NCBI RefSeq assembly: GCF_934772795.1
Contig: NZ_CAKVMR010000001.1
Location: 91,962 to 155,961, forward strand
Source of the DNA: an uncultured Holdemanella sp.
GTDB lineage: Bacteria > Bacillota_I > Bacilli_A > Erysipelotrichales > Erysipelotrichaceae
Length of the DNA stretch: 64,000 nt
Direction of reading: 5' to 3'
A model generated the notes under the pieces. It was not told the origin of the DNA. It made no database searches and saw nothing but the letters and a program-made list of their open reading frames with translations. The position numbers and the translations under genes are program-made. Shown in pieces: positions 8,299 to 17,498 of the stretch. Each line of letters opens with the position of its first letter. Position 1 is the first letter of the stretch.

Positions 8299-9438
8299 AT
8301 GGATTTCAATTTAACAGAACAACAATTAATGATGCAAAAGTTGTTCAGAGAAGTTGCGCAAAACGAAGTAAAAGAAAACGCAGCGGATGTTGACGAAAAC
8401 GAAAGATTCCCTAAGGAATCTGTAGAAGTGATGCGTCAAGCTAAGATGCTTGGCATTCCTTATTCTCGCGAATATGGAGGAGCTGGCGCAGATTATTTAT
8501 GCTACATTTTAGCAATCGAAGAATTGTCTAAAACATGTGCAACAAGTGGTGTAGTTTTATCAGCTCACACTTCATTAGGTACTTGGCCAATTGCTCAATT
8601 TGGTACTGAAGAACAAAAACAAAGATTCTTAACAGATCTATGTACAGGTAAGAAATTAGCTGCCTTTGGTTTAACAGAACCAAATGCCGGTACAGATGCT
8701 GCTGGACAACAAACAACAGCTGTATTAGATGGTGACGAATATGTTATCAATGGTACAAAAATCTTCATTACAAATGCTGGAGAAGCTGATGTATATGTAA
8801 TTTTTGCCATGACAGACAAAACAAAGGGAACTCGTGGAATTTCTGCTTTCATTCTTGAAAAAGGAACTCCAGGATTCACATTCGGTCTTCACGAAAAGAA
8901 ATTAGGTATTCGTGGATCTGCTACATGTGAATTAATTTTCAATAATGTACGTATTCCAAAAGAAAACTTATTAGGAAAAGAAGGTATGGGATTCAAGATT
9001 GCCATGCAGACACTTGATGGTGGACGTATTGGTATCGCTGCTCAAGCATTAGGAATTGCTCAAGGTGCTATCGACGAAGCCGTTGCTTATGTAAAACAAC
9101 GTAAACAATTTGGTCGTCCAATCGCTAAATTCCAAAACACTCAATTCCAATTAGCTGATATGCAAACAAAAACAGATGCAGCTCGTTGGTTAGTATACTC
9201 TGCAGCTACTGCTAAACAAGAAGGTCGTCCTTATACTCAATTAGCTGCTGAAGCAAAATTATTTGCTGCTGAAACTGCTATGGAAGTTACAACTAAGGCT
9301 ATCCAATTATTAGGTGGATACGGATATACTCGTGATTTACCAGTAGAAAGAATGTTTAGAGATGCTAAGATCACTGAAATCTACGAAGGTACTTCAGAAG
9401 TACAACGTATGGTCATCTCTGGCGCAATGTTGAAGTAA
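8299..9438 (+). CDS. bcd: Butyryl-CoA dehydrogenase (acyl-CoA dehydrogenase)
   Basis: A 379-residue short-chain acyl-CoA dehydrogenase with FAD. The pattern FGLTEPNAGTDA and the C-terminal EIYEGTSEVQR, which holds the catalytic glutamate in YEGT (about 362-365), are both intact. It reduces crotonyl-CoA to butyryl-CoA. In anaerobes that carry bcd with etfBA the enzyme forms an electron-bifurcating complex that also reduces ferredoxin with NADH. GGAGA precedes the ATG. It is first in an operon with etfB, etfA, hbd, crt and a CoA transferase. Confidence 0.94.
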   Translation: MDFNLTEQQLMMQKLFREVAQNEVKENAADVDENERFPKESVEVMRQAKMLGIPYSREYGGAGADYLCYILAIEELSKTCATSGVVLSAHTSLGTWPIAQFGTEEQKQRFLTDLCTGKKLAAFGLTEPNAGTDAAGQQTTAVLDGDEYVINGTKIFITNAGEADVYVIFAMTDKTKGTRGISAFILEKGTPGFTFGLHEKKLGIRGSATCELIFNNVRIPKENLLGKEGMGFKIAMQTLDGGRIGIAAQALGIAQGAIDEAVAYVKQRKQFGRPIAKFQNTQFQLADMQTKTDAARWLVYSAATAKQEGRPYTQLAAEAKLFAAETAMEVTTKAIQLLGGYGYTRDLPVERMFRDAKITEIYEGTSEVQRMVISGAMLK

Positions 9439-9458
9439 GAAAGGAATTGGTGTTGAAA

Positions 9459-10253
9459 ATGAAAATCGTTGTTTTAGAAAAACAAGTTCCGGATTCAACT
9501 GAAATCACAGTTGATAAAAAAACTGGTGCGTTAATTCGTGACGGTGTTCCTGCAATCACAAACCCTGATGATTTAGCTGGTTTGGAAGCTGCATTGGAAT
9601 TAAAAGACAAAAACCCTGACACTGAAGTTGTTGTAATGACAATGGGATTACCTAAAGCTGCTGAAATGTTAAAAGAAGGCGTTGCTATGGGTGCTGACAA
9701 AGGTGTTTTATTAACAGACCGTGTATTAGGTGGATCTGATACATGTGCTACAAGTATCGCTTTAGCTGCTGCTTTGAAAAAAGTAGGATTCGACTTAGTT
9801 ATCGCTGGTCGTCAAGCTATCGATGGTGATACTGCTCAGGTAGGACCTCAAACTGCTGAACGTTTGGATATTCCTCAAATTACTTACGTAGATGAAATCT
9901 TAGAAGTAAAAGAAGATTCAATCACAGTAAAACGTTCATTAGAAGATGTTGAACAAATCGTGACTGCTAAGTTGCCATGTGTTATCACAACATTATCAGG
10001 AATGAACAAACCTCGTTACATGCAATGTGACAATATCGTTGACTTGTGCAAAGAAGACAAGATCGAAGTTTTAACAAATGCTGAATTAGGAATTGATCCT
10101 GAAACAGTTGGATTCAAGGGTTCTCCTACATCCGTTAAGACTACTTTCACAAAAGACGTTACTGATAAAACAGAAGTATTCACATTGTCTGAGCAGGAAA
10201 CTGCAGATATGATTGCTAAGACTTTGAAAGAAAAGCAAATCATTACAAAGTAG
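9459..10253 (+). CDS. etfB: Electron transfer flavoprotein, beta subunit
   Basis: A 264-residue EtfB starting MKIVVLEKQVPDSTEI. The ETF adenine nucleotide-binding domain is recognised by ALELKDKNPDTEVVVMTMG and DLVIAGRQAIDGDTAQVGPQ. It pairs with EtfA to move electrons between NADH, Bcd and ferredoxin. The start is not certain: in-frame TTG and GTG codons upstream (9447-9455) lie closer to the AAGGAA ribosome binding site, but the family begins at the ATG used here. Confidence 0.93.
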   Translation: MKIVVLEKQVPDSTEITVDKKTGALIRDGVPAITNPDDLAGLEAALELKDKNPDTEVVVMTMGLPKAAEMLKEGVAMGADKGVLLTDRVLGGSDTCATSIALAAALKKVGFDLVIAGRQAIDGDTAQVGPQTAERLDIPQITYVDEILEVKEDSITVKRSLEDVEQIVTAKLPCVITTLSGMNKPRYMQCDNIVDLCKEDKIEVLTNAELGIDPETVGFKGSPTSVKTTFTKDVTDKTEVFTLSEQETADMIAKTLKEKQIITK

Positions 10254-10268
10254 GGAGGATGAAGTAGA

Positions 10269-11300
10269 ATGGCTCGATTTGAAGAATATAAAGATATCTT
10301 CGTTTTCGTTGAACAAGAAAACGGAAACATTGCAGAAGTAAGTTATGAACTTATTTCAGAAGCAAGAAAACTAGTTGCTTCTATCCCTGAATTTGGATAC
10401 AAAGTAGTTGGTGTATTGCTTGGAGAAAATGTAAAAGAAAAAGCTCAAGAAGTTATTAGTCATGGAGCTGACAAAGTAATCGTTGTTGATGATGCTTTAT
10501 TAAAAGACTATTCAACTCAATTCTATGCTGATGCTTTAACACAAGTTGTTTTAGCTCACAAACCAGATTCAATGTTAACTGGTGCCACTCCTCTAGGACG
10601 TGACTTAGCACCACGTGTAGCTGCTCGTTTAAATGTAGGTCTAACTGCTGATGCAACTAAGATCGAAGTTGACTTAGAATATGCTAAAGAAAATGGTGAA
10701 TCATTATTAGACGTAACTCGTCCTACATTCGGTGGTAACTTATTCGGTACAATTGTATGTAAAGACACTCGTCCACAGATGGCTACAATTAGACCAAAAG
10801 TATTCGAATTGGCTCCAACAGATACTAGCCGTACTGGTGAAGTTGAAGAATTTACACCAACTTGGAGAACAACAGATCCTCAAGTATTCGTAGAAAAAGT
10901 CATCGAAAAAGTTAAAGCAGATGTAGATATCACAAAAGCTGACATCTTAGTAGGTGCTGGTCGTGGTGCTGAAAACTGCTTAGATGTACTTCAAAAAGTA
11001 GCTGACGAATTAGGTGGTGTAGTTTGCTGTACACGTGCTGTTGTTGAAGATGGATTCTTAGACAAAGATCGTCAGGTAGGTCAAACAGGTAAGACTGTAC
11101 GTCCTTCATTATATATCGCTTGCGGTATTTCTGGAGCTGTACAACACTGTGCTGGTATGGATAAATCAGACTTGATCATCTCTATCAACCGTGACCCTCA
11201 AGCAGAAATCTTCAATATTTCTAACATGGGATTCGTTGGAGATTGCGCAACTGTATTACCTTTATTAGTTGAATCAATTAAAGCTGCAAAAGCTGAATAA
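10269..11300 (+). CDS. etfA: Electron transfer flavoprotein, alpha subunit
   Basis: A 343-residue EtfA. The N-terminal half is the variable ETF domain. The C-terminal half is the FAD domain, with GAGRGAENCLDVLQKVADELG, GQTGKTVRPSLYIACGISG and AIN-type SINRDPQAEIF. Its FAD shuttles electrons to Bcd. It lies 15 bases after etfB with a GGGAGG ribosome binding site. Confidence 0.94.
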   Translation: MARFEEYKDIFVFVEQENGNIAEVSYELISEARKLVASIPEFGYKVVGVLLGENVKEKAQEVISHGADKVIVVDDALLKDYSTQFYADALTQVVLAHKPDSMLTGATPLGRDLAPRVAARLNVGLTADATKIEVDLEYAKENGESLLDVTRPTFGGNLFGTIVCKDTRPQMATIRPKVFELAPTDTSRTGEVEEFTPTWRTTDPQVFVEKVIEKVKADVDITKADILVGAGRGAENCLDVLQKVADELGGVVCCTRAVVEDGFLDKDRQVGQTGKTVRPSLYIACGISGAVQHCAGMDKSDLIISINRDPQAEIFNISNMGFVGDCATVLPLLVESIKAAKAE

Positions 11301-11320
11301 TAAAAAGGAGCATATTTAAA

Positions 11321-12157
11321 ATGAAAAATGTAGGTGTTATTGGTGCTGGAACAATGGGGCAAGGTATTGCCAATGCATTTGCTACAGCTGGATACAATGT
11401 AACTGTATGTGATATTAAAATCGAATGGGCACAAAATGGTATCAACAAAATTGGTGCTAAATTAGATAAATTAGTATCTCGTGAAAAAATAACTGCTGAA
11501 AAAGCAGAAGGTATCAAAGCTAACTTAACTGCTGGTGAATACAAAGACTTAGCTGACTGCGATTTAATCGTTGAAGCTGTTCTTGAAAAAATGGAAATCA
11601 AAAAAGACTTGTTCAAGACTTTAGATGAAATCTGTAAAGAAGACTGCATTTTTGGAACAAACACTTCAAGTTTAAGTGTTACTGAAATTGCTAACGGAAT
11701 CAAACACAACGTTATCGGTATGCACTTCTTCAACCCAGCTGATCGTATGAAATTAGTCGAAGTTATCTCTGGTGAAAATACTCCAGTTGAAACTAAAGAA
11801 GCTATCATCGAATGCTCTAAATCATTAGGAAAAACTCCAGTAGAAGTTGCTGAAGGACCTGGATTCGTAGTTAACCGTATCTTAATTCCAATGATCAATG
11901 AAGCTTGCTTCATTTACCAAGAAGGATTGGCAAGTGTTGAAGATATCGATACAGCTATGAAACTTGGAGCTAACCACCCAATGGGACCATTGGCTTTGGG
12001 TGACTTAATTGGATTGGATATCGTTTTAGATGTAATGGAAGTATTATATACTGAAACAGGAGATCCAAAATATCGTCCATGTACATTATTAAAGAAAATG
12101 GTTCGTGCTGGAAAATTAGGTCAAAAAACTAAACAAGGATTCTACAGCTACAACTAG
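11321..12157 (+). CDS. hbd: 3-hydroxybutyryl-CoA dehydrogenase
   Basis: A 278-residue NAD(P)-dependent enzyme that reduces acetoacetyl-CoA to 3-hydroxybutyryl-CoA. The nucleotide-binding loop GAGTMGQG is at 8-15, and GMHFFNPADRMKLVEVI contains the catalytic histidine. The C-terminal helical domain (NHPMGPLALGDLIGLD) is complete. The next gene, crt, follows after a hairpin, so message levels may step down between hbd and crt. Confidence 0.95.
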   Translation: MKNVGVIGAGTMGQGIANAFATAGYNVTVCDIKIEWAQNGINKIGAKLDKLVSREKITAEKAEGIKANLTAGEYKDLADCDLIVEAVLEKMEIKKDLFKTLDEICKEDCIFGTNTSSLSVTEIANGIKHNVIGMHFFNPADRMKLVEVISGENTPVETKEAIIECSKSLGKTPVEVAEGPGFVVNRILIPMINEACFIYQEGLASVEDIDTAMKLGANHPMGPLALGDLIGLDIVLDVMEVLYTETGDPKYRPCTLLKKMVRAGKLGQKTKQGFYSYN

Positions 12158-12167
12158 TGAAATAACT

Positions 12168-12198
12168 AAAGTGAAACACTCGTTGTTTCACTTTTTAT
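12168..12198 (+). terminator. Internal hairpin/terminator between hbd and crt
   Basis: AAAGTGAAAC (12168-12177) pairs perfectly with GTTTCACTTT (12185-12194), followed by TTATTT. It lies inside the presumed operon. It could attenuate transcription into crt or protect the 3' end of the upstream message. Confidence 0.65.
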
Positions 12199-12221
12199 TT
12201 AAATATTAGAGGAGAAAAATC

Positions 12222-13001
12222 ATGGAAAACGTATTATTAGAAAAACAAGGTCACGTTTCAATTATCACAATTAATCGTGAAAAAGCATTAAACGCATTAT
12301 CAACAGCTGTATTAAATGACTTAGAAGAAGCTGTAAACACAGTTGAAGCTGATAAAGATACTTATTGCGTAGTTATCACTGGTGCAGGAAGTAAATCATT
12401 TGTTGCTGGTGCAGATATTGCTGAAATGAAAGACAAAACAGTTGAAGAAGCTGCTGAATATGGAGCTTACGGAAACAAGATCTTCCGTCAAATTGAAACT
12501 TTACACTGCCCAGTTATCGCTGCCGTAAATGGTTTCGCATTAGGTGGAGGATGCGAATTAAGCATGGCTTGTGATATTCGTATCGCCGCTGAAAATGCTA
12601 TTTTTGGACAACCAGAAGTAGGATTAGGAATCACTCCAGGATTTGGTGGAACTCAACGTTTAGCTCGTTTAGTACCTGCTGGAATTGCTAAAGAAATGAT
12701 TTTTACAGCTCGTAACATCAAAGCAGATAAGGCATTGGCTATCGGATTAGTAAATGCTGTTGTTCCTCAAGAAGAATTAATGGCAACTGCATTAAAGATG
12801 GCTAATGGAATCTGTAAGAATGCTCCAATTGCTGTTGCTCAAGCTAAAAAAGCAATCAACGCTGGACTTCAAACAGATATGGATTCAGCTATCGCTATCG
12901 AAGTAAAAGATTTCTCAGATTGCTTCGCTACAGAAGACCAGACTTATGGTATGGAATGCTTCGTAAACAAAGTGAAAGAAAAAGAATTTAAAAACAAATA
13001 A
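12222..13001 (+). CDS. crt: 3-hydroxybutyryl-CoA dehydratase (crotonase)
   Basis: A 259-residue enoyl-CoA hydratase/isomerase family enzyme converting 3-hydroxybutyryl-CoA to crotonyl-CoA. The oxyanion-hole segment GFALGGGCELSMACD and the second active-site segment FGQPEVGLGITPGFGGTQRL with its glutamates are intact. A GGAG sequence precedes the ATG. Its position after hbd completes the route acetoacetyl-CoA to butyryl-CoA on this strand. Confidence 0.94.
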   Translation: MENVLLEKQGHVSIITINREKALNALSTAVLNDLEEAVNTVEADKDTYCVVITGAGSKSFVAGADIAEMKDKTVEEAAEYGAYGNKIFRQIETLHCPVIAAVNGFALGGGCELSMACDIRIAAENAIFGQPEVGLGITPGFGGTQRLARLVPAGIAKEMIFTARNIKADKALAIGLVNAVVPQEELMATALKMANGICKNAPIAVAQAKKAINAGLQTDMDSAIAIEVKDFSDCFATEDQTYGMECFVNKVKEKEFKNK

Positions 13002-13023
13002 TTTATTTGAAAGGATGATTTAA

Positions 13024-14574
13024 ATGTCAAAAGTAATGTCAGCCCAAGAAGCCATCAGTATGATCAAAGATGGCGATAAAATTGGTGTTGGTGGATTTAT
13101 TGGAATGGGTCACCCTCAAGAACTTAGTGTTGCCATTGAAAAGAGTTTCTTAGAAACTGGACACCCAAGAGATTTAACAGTTATGTTCTCTGCCGGTGTA
13201 GGGGATGGTACACCAGATCTTGGCTTGAACCACATGGGTCACGAAGGATTGTTAAAAAGAATCATTGGTGGTCACTGGGGATTGATTCCTACTTTCCAAA
13301 AATTAGTTTTTGAAAATAAAGTAGAAGGATACAACTTACCACTTGGAACCATCAGTTTGATGTTCCGTGAAATCGCAGGACACCGTCCAGGCGTTATCAC
13401 TAAAATTGGTTTGAAAACATTTATTGACCCACGTCTAGAAGGTGCAAAGATGAATGAACGCACGAAAGAAGACTTAGTTGAATTGATCAATATGGATGGA
13501 GAAGAATGGTTACGTTATAAATCATTCCCATTGGATATTGCCTTAATTCGTGGTACATATGCAGATGAAGATGGAAACTGCTCAATGTGTAAAGAAGCAG
13601 CGACTTTAGATTCAATCAGTATTGCCCAAGCTGTTAAAAACAGTGGTGGTAAAGTTATTCTACAGGTAGAAAAAATTGTAGAACGTGGTTCATTAAAACC
13701 AATGGACGTTAAGATTCCAGGTATTTATGTGGATGCGATTGTAGTTGCACAACCTGAAAACCACTGGCAAACATATTCAGATCCATACAACCCATCATTC
13801 TGTGGTGAAATTCGTGTACCAGTGGATTCAATTGAACCAATGCCATTAAATGCACGTAAAGTTGTTTGTCGTCGTGCTGCCATGGAACTAGATCCATCGG
13901 CTGTTATTAACTTAGGAATTGGTATGCCAGAAGGTATCGCAAATGTTGCCAACGAAGAAGGTTTACCAGGACTTAAGATGACTGTAGAAGCCGGAGGAAT
14001 CGGTGGAGTTCCAATGAATGGAACTGCCTTTGGTGCATGTACAAACCCAGACGCTATCATTGACCAGACATATCAGTTTGACTTCTATGATGGTGGTGGA
14101 TTAGATCAAGCCTTCTTAGGACTTGCTGAATGTGATTCAAAAGGTGACATCAACGTTTCTCGTTTCGGACCAAAAATTGCCGGATGTGGTGGATTTATCA
14201 ATATTACACAAACTTCACCAGTTGTCGTTTATTGTGGAACATTCACAGCTAAAGGTTTAAAAGAAACAATTGGTAATGGTAAATTGACAATTGATCAAGA
14301 AGGACAAATCAAAAAATTCAAAAACCACATTGAACAGGTTACTTTCTCAGCCGATTATGCGAATGAAACAGGTCAAAAAGTCTTATATATCACTGAGCGT
14401 GCCGTATTTAAGTTGATTGATGGTAAATTAACATTGATCGAAATCGCTCCAGGTGTAGATTTACAAAAAGATGTATTAGATCAAATGGAATTCAAACCAT
14501 ACATCGCTGAAGATTTAAAACTTATGGATGCTCGTCTATTTACAGACGAAATCATGGGATTAAAAGAAGAATAA
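13024..14574 (+). CDS. Acyl-CoA:acetate/3-ketoacid CoA transferase, fused alpha-beta
   Basis: A 516-residue family I CoA transferase with both halves in one chain, like propionate CoA transferase (Pct/YdiF). The N-terminal half has the GVGGFIGMGHP loop. The second half has VINLGIGMPEGIANVA and the catalytic glutamate at about 322 in TVEAGGIGG. It would transfer CoA between butyryl-CoA, acetate, acetoacetate or another short acid. Its position at the end of the butyrate operon suggests the last step, releasing butyrate. Substrate choice cannot be read from sequence, and this is not the classical But family. A strong terminator follows. Confidence 0.85.
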   Translation: MSKVMSAQEAISMIKDGDKIGVGGFIGMGHPQELSVAIEKSFLETGHPRDLTVMFSAGVGDGTPDLGLNHMGHEGLLKRIIGGHWGLIPTFQKLVFENKVEGYNLPLGTISLMFREIAGHRPGVITKIGLKTFIDPRLEGAKMNERTKEDLVELINMDGEEWLRYKSFPLDIALIRGTYADEDGNCSMCKEAATLDSISIAQAVKNSGGKVILQVEKIVERGSLKPMDVKIPGIYVDAIVVAQPENHWQTYSDPYNPSFCGEIRVPVDSIEPMPLNARKVVCRRAAMELDPSAVINLGIGMPEGIANVANEEGLPGLKMTVEAGGIGGVPMNGTAFGACTNPDAIIDQTYQFDFYDGGGLDQAFLGLAECDSKGDINVSRFGPKIAGCGGFINITQTSPVVVYCGTFTAKGLKETIGNGKLTIDQEGQIKKFKNHIEQVTFSADYANETGQKVLYITERAVFKLIDGKLTLIEIAPGVDLQKDVLDQMEFKPYIAEDLKLMDARLFTDEIMGLKEE

Positions 14575-14580
14575 AAAGCT

Positions 14581-14609
14581 AAAACAGGTCATTAGACCTG
14601 TTTTTGTGT
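14581..14609 (+). terminator. Terminator of the butyrate operon
   Basis: AAAACAGGTC (14581-14590), ATTA loop, GACCTGTTTT (14595-14604), then T and GTGTT. A perfect 10-bp stem with a 4-base loop. Confidence 0.88.
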
Positions 14610-14635
14610 TACAATAGTTCTGGGAGTTGATTAAA

Positions 14636-15670
14636 ATGTTATTTTTTAGAAATGATTATGGCCAAGGATGTATTCCTGAAATCATGGATTATATGAACAC
14701 CACAAATGGCCATTCTTTTACAGGATATGGTCTGGATGAAATTTGTCAAAGCGCAAAAGAAACCATTAAAAAACATATCCCAGACTATGATGTCGATATT
14801 CACTTTTTAGTTGGAGGAACAATTACCAATCAAACTATCATCAAATCTTGTTTAAAGCCTTTTGAAGCCGTTATTGCCTGTGATACAGGACATATCGCAA
14901 CACATGAAACCGGTGCGATTGAGGCTGTAGGGCATAAAGTAATTCCGGTAAACAACTATGCAGGAAAGATCAATTCGAGTGATATTCGAAAAGTATTTGA
15001 TACACATATGCTTTCGTATGAACACATGGTTTATCCTAAAATGGTTTATATTTCAAATGCCACAGAATATGGAACCGTCTATACATATGATGAATTGATG
15101 AATATTCGCCGTGTTTGCGATGAACTAGGACTCTATTTAATGATGGATGGAGCAAGACTTGGTGTAGCCTTATCCACTGTGGATTATACTTTAAATGATC
15201 TAGCCAATATTTGTGATGTATTCTATATTGGTGGTACAAAAAATGGTGCTTTAATAGGAGAAGCCGTTGTTATCTCAAATCCTGAATTAAAACCATATTT
15301 CCGTTTTGTGATGAAACAAAATGGGGCAATGCTTGCCAAAGGATGGCTTTTAGGCATTCAATTTTTAGGCTTATTTGAGCACGATGCTTTCTTTAGATAT
15401 GCCAAACAATCGGTGCTTTTAGCACAGACCATTCAATCAAAACTACAAGAACTTGGCTATGCTTTATTTATGAAGAGTGATACCAACCAGATTTTTGTGA
15501 ATGTATCAAAGGAGCAATACCAATTCTTAAGTGAAAACATTGATTTTGAAATCTGGGAAAAATGCGATGATCACTATGTCATTCGATTTGTGACAAGTTG
15601 GCATACTACTGAAGATGAAGTCCATGCATTGATCACATATTTAGAACAAGCTATCGAAAAAAAAGAATAG
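14636..15670 (+). CDS. Low-specificity L-threonine aldolase family enzyme
   Basis: A 344-residue PLP enzyme of the beta-eliminating lyase/threonine aldolase family. Visible are the N-terminal FFRNDYGQGCIPEIMDYM, the PLP-contact GTITNQT, VYISNATEYGTVYT, LMMDGARLG and the PLP lysine in IGGTKNGALIGE. It likely cleaves L-threonine or allo-threonine to glycine and acetaldehyde; related enzymes act on other beta-hydroxy amino acids. The start is the ATG at 14636 with GGGAG 9 bases upstream. A TACAAT -10 box at 14610-14615 lies just past the previous terminator. Confidence 0.85.
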   Translation: MLFFRNDYGQGCIPEIMDYMNTTNGHSFTGYGLDEICQSAKETIKKHIPDYDVDIHFLVGGTITNQTIIKSCLKPFEAVIACDTGHIATHETGAIEAVGHKVIPVNNYAGKINSSDIRKVFDTHMLSYEHMVYPKMVYISNATEYGTVYTYDELMNIRRVCDELGLYLMMDGARLGVALSTVDYTLNDLANICDVFYIGGTKNGALIGEAVVISNPELKPYFRFVMKQNGAMLAKGWLLGIQFLGLFEHDAFFRYAKQSVLLAQTIQSKLQELGYALFMKSDTNQIFVNVSKEQYQFLSENIDFEIWEKCDDHYVIRFVTSWHTTEDEVHALITYLEQAIEKKE

Positions 15671-15672
15671 TA

Positions 15673-16746
15673 TCATTCTAGGTTTGAACGATAGGTCCAG
15701 CCTAGTATACCATTCTTTTTGATTTGAACTTTGTCTTGATAGGCGAATACCTCTTTGACGGTATCGCCTTTTTTTAATGGAATCTCATAATTTGTATAAT
15801 CATACGCCTTCATATCTTTGGTCACAAACTCATTTTCAACCCAGAATGTACGATGATTGTAGGGACAATAGACTTTGGATTGAAGATTTGATTGTTCTAG
15901 CACTTGTACATTACCATGATTGAACGTAATAAAGAAGGGAATTTGTGTATGATAATTAACATCATGAATCACTTTTCTTTCTTGAAGAAAATCACATCGA
16001 TCCATCTTTACGGTATTATCTTCAAATATAAGGGCATTTAATTGACCGCCATATTTAACCATATTACCACCATCAATACTATATATATTATGTTTCGCAT
16101 CATAAATAGGATCAAAAGAGGCAATATGCGTACAATATTCGGTTACAGGCATATGACCTACTACGACATTCTTTTTAAATACTTCATTTGTTTCTAAAAA
16201 GAAGGCGTGTGTCATGACTTGTTTAAAGTCCGTTCCATAATTTTCATTTGATTCAATACCCGCATGCACATAAATATGATCTTCATCCTCTAAAACATGA
16301 GGCAGATCATTTAAGAAACTGAGTTCTTTTAAATAGTGTTTTCGCAATGTTTGACAAACATCAGCCATATTACTATTTTGGTTGATTTCGATATTTAAAC
16401 TTTTAGCCATTTCATGAATCAAGCTCGCTTTACGAAAGCCAAGAACATGTTTTAAAAAATCCAAGCGATAGGAGTATAGAACATTTTTCGCAATAAAATC
16501 ACAATTTCCCATGATACAATGTACATCTTCATTTTGTACTTGATGCATAATGTAATGCAGTGTATCTAGATTTCGTTTTCCTTTTTCAACTAAATCCCCT
16601 AAAAGAATCAGACAATCAACATTCGGTTTATAGCTGATTTTTTTTAATAAAGCTTGATATAGATCTAAATTTCCATGAATATCACTAATGATGATCTTAC
16701 GTTTAGCTTTTGTTTCAAGCTTTTGAATCACTACACTTCGATTCAT
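15673..16746 (-). CDS. Metallophosphoesterase with C-terminal SH3-like segment
   Basis: A 357-residue calcineurin-like phosphoesterase. The metal and phosphate motifs are in order: SDIHGN (about 22-27), LGDLVEKG, GNCD, VHAGIE and GHMP. This arrangement is that of PPP-type protein/diadenosine phosphatases. The last 60 residues (KKGDTVKEVF...GILGWTYRSN) look like a bacterial SH3 domain, unusual for a cytoplasmic phosphatase. The start overlaps the stop of the upstream esterase by 4 bases (ATGA). It is the last gene of a four-gene minus-strand run. Its substrate is unknown. Confidence 0.8.
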   Translation of the reverse strand: MNRSVVIQKLETKAKRKIIISDIHGNLDLYQALLKKISYKPNVDCLILLGDLVEKGKRNLDTLHYIMHQVQNEDVHCIMGNCDFIAKNVLYSYRLDFLKHVLGFRKASLIHEMAKSLNIEINQNSNMADVCQTLRKHYLKELSFLNDLPHVLEDEDHIYVHAGIESNENYGTDFKQVMTHAFFLETNEVFKKNVVVGHMPVTEYCTHIASFDPIYDAKHNIYSIDGGNMVKYGGQLNALIFEDNTVKMDRCDFLQERKVIHDVNYHTQIPFFITFNHGNVQVLEQSNLQSKVYCPYNHRTFWVENEFVTKDMKAYDYTNYEIPLKKGDTVKEVFAYQDKVQIKKNGILGWTYRSNLE

Positions 16747-17498
16747 TGTACCAAGAAAGGAAGGAATGTATCACATTCTTTTTCCCAGTCTTCCTCACAA
16801 TGTCTTCCTTCAGGAATGACATTGTATAAGACTTTGACTCCTTTTTTAGATAGGGCATTGCCAATTTCTGTACAAGCCTTCGTTTGCCAAACAAATTCAT
16901 GCATCAAACTTGTTTCATTTGAACCCCAAGATAGATAAATGGAAGTATTCCTTTGAATGTTTCTTTGATCAATATCACTTAAAATTGCATCCATACTTTC
17001 TAATACATAAGGAGAAATCACTATAGCCTTAGAGTATACATTGGAATAGGCATAGGCTGCATATAAAGCCATTAAACCACCACAGCTGCTTCCACCAATA
17101 AATGTATTCTTTCTTGTCTTCTTAGTTCTATAGTGTTCATCGATATATGGCTTTAATTCATGTACGAAAAAATCCATTGTGTCTTCACCTTGACCTTCAA
17201 AAGAACCATATTCAGGATCATAGAAAGAGTAGGGGGCGTATTCTTTTAAACGATTGTTTCCAACATGACTACATTCTTGTCCGACTACGATCATATCGAC
17301 ACCTAGTTTTTCTATATGCTCTTGAATATGAATCGCTTTACCATATGTGGCATACGCATCTAAAAAGATATTGTGCCCATCAAAGGCATATAAAACAGGG
17401 TATTGTTTATTACTTGTTTCATAATCATCGGGTAGATAAATAAAGATTTTTCTTGTTTCTTTAAGCTTTGTCATGAAAAGCTCTTTTTCAACGATCAT
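16743..17498 (-). CDS. Alpha/beta hydrolase, esterase D/enterochelin esterase-like
   Basis: A 251-residue putative esterase (PF00756-like). The N-terminal strand pattern RKIFIYLPDDY...YPVLYAFDGHNIF is typical. The nucleophile serine lies in GGSSCGG, and a late histidine in PEGRHCEEDWEKE completes a triad with an acid upstream. No signal peptide is present, so it is cytoplasmic. It overlaps both neighbours by 4 bases, indicating tight co-translation with the ATP-grasp enzyme and the metallophosphoesterase. The substrate is not known. Confidence 0.8.
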   Translation of the reverse strand: MIVEKELFMTKLKETRKIFIYLPDDYETSNKQYPVLYAFDGHNIFLDAYATYGKAIHIQEHIEKLGVDMIVVGQECSHVGNNRLKEYAPYSFYDPEYGSFEGQGEDTMDFFVHELKPYIDEHYRTKKTRKNTFIGGSSCGGLMALYAAYAYSNVYSKAIVISPYVLESMDAILSDIDQRNIQRNTSIYLSWGSNETSLMHEFVWQTKACTEIGNALSKKGVKVLYNVIPEGRHCEEDWEKECDTFLPFLVQ

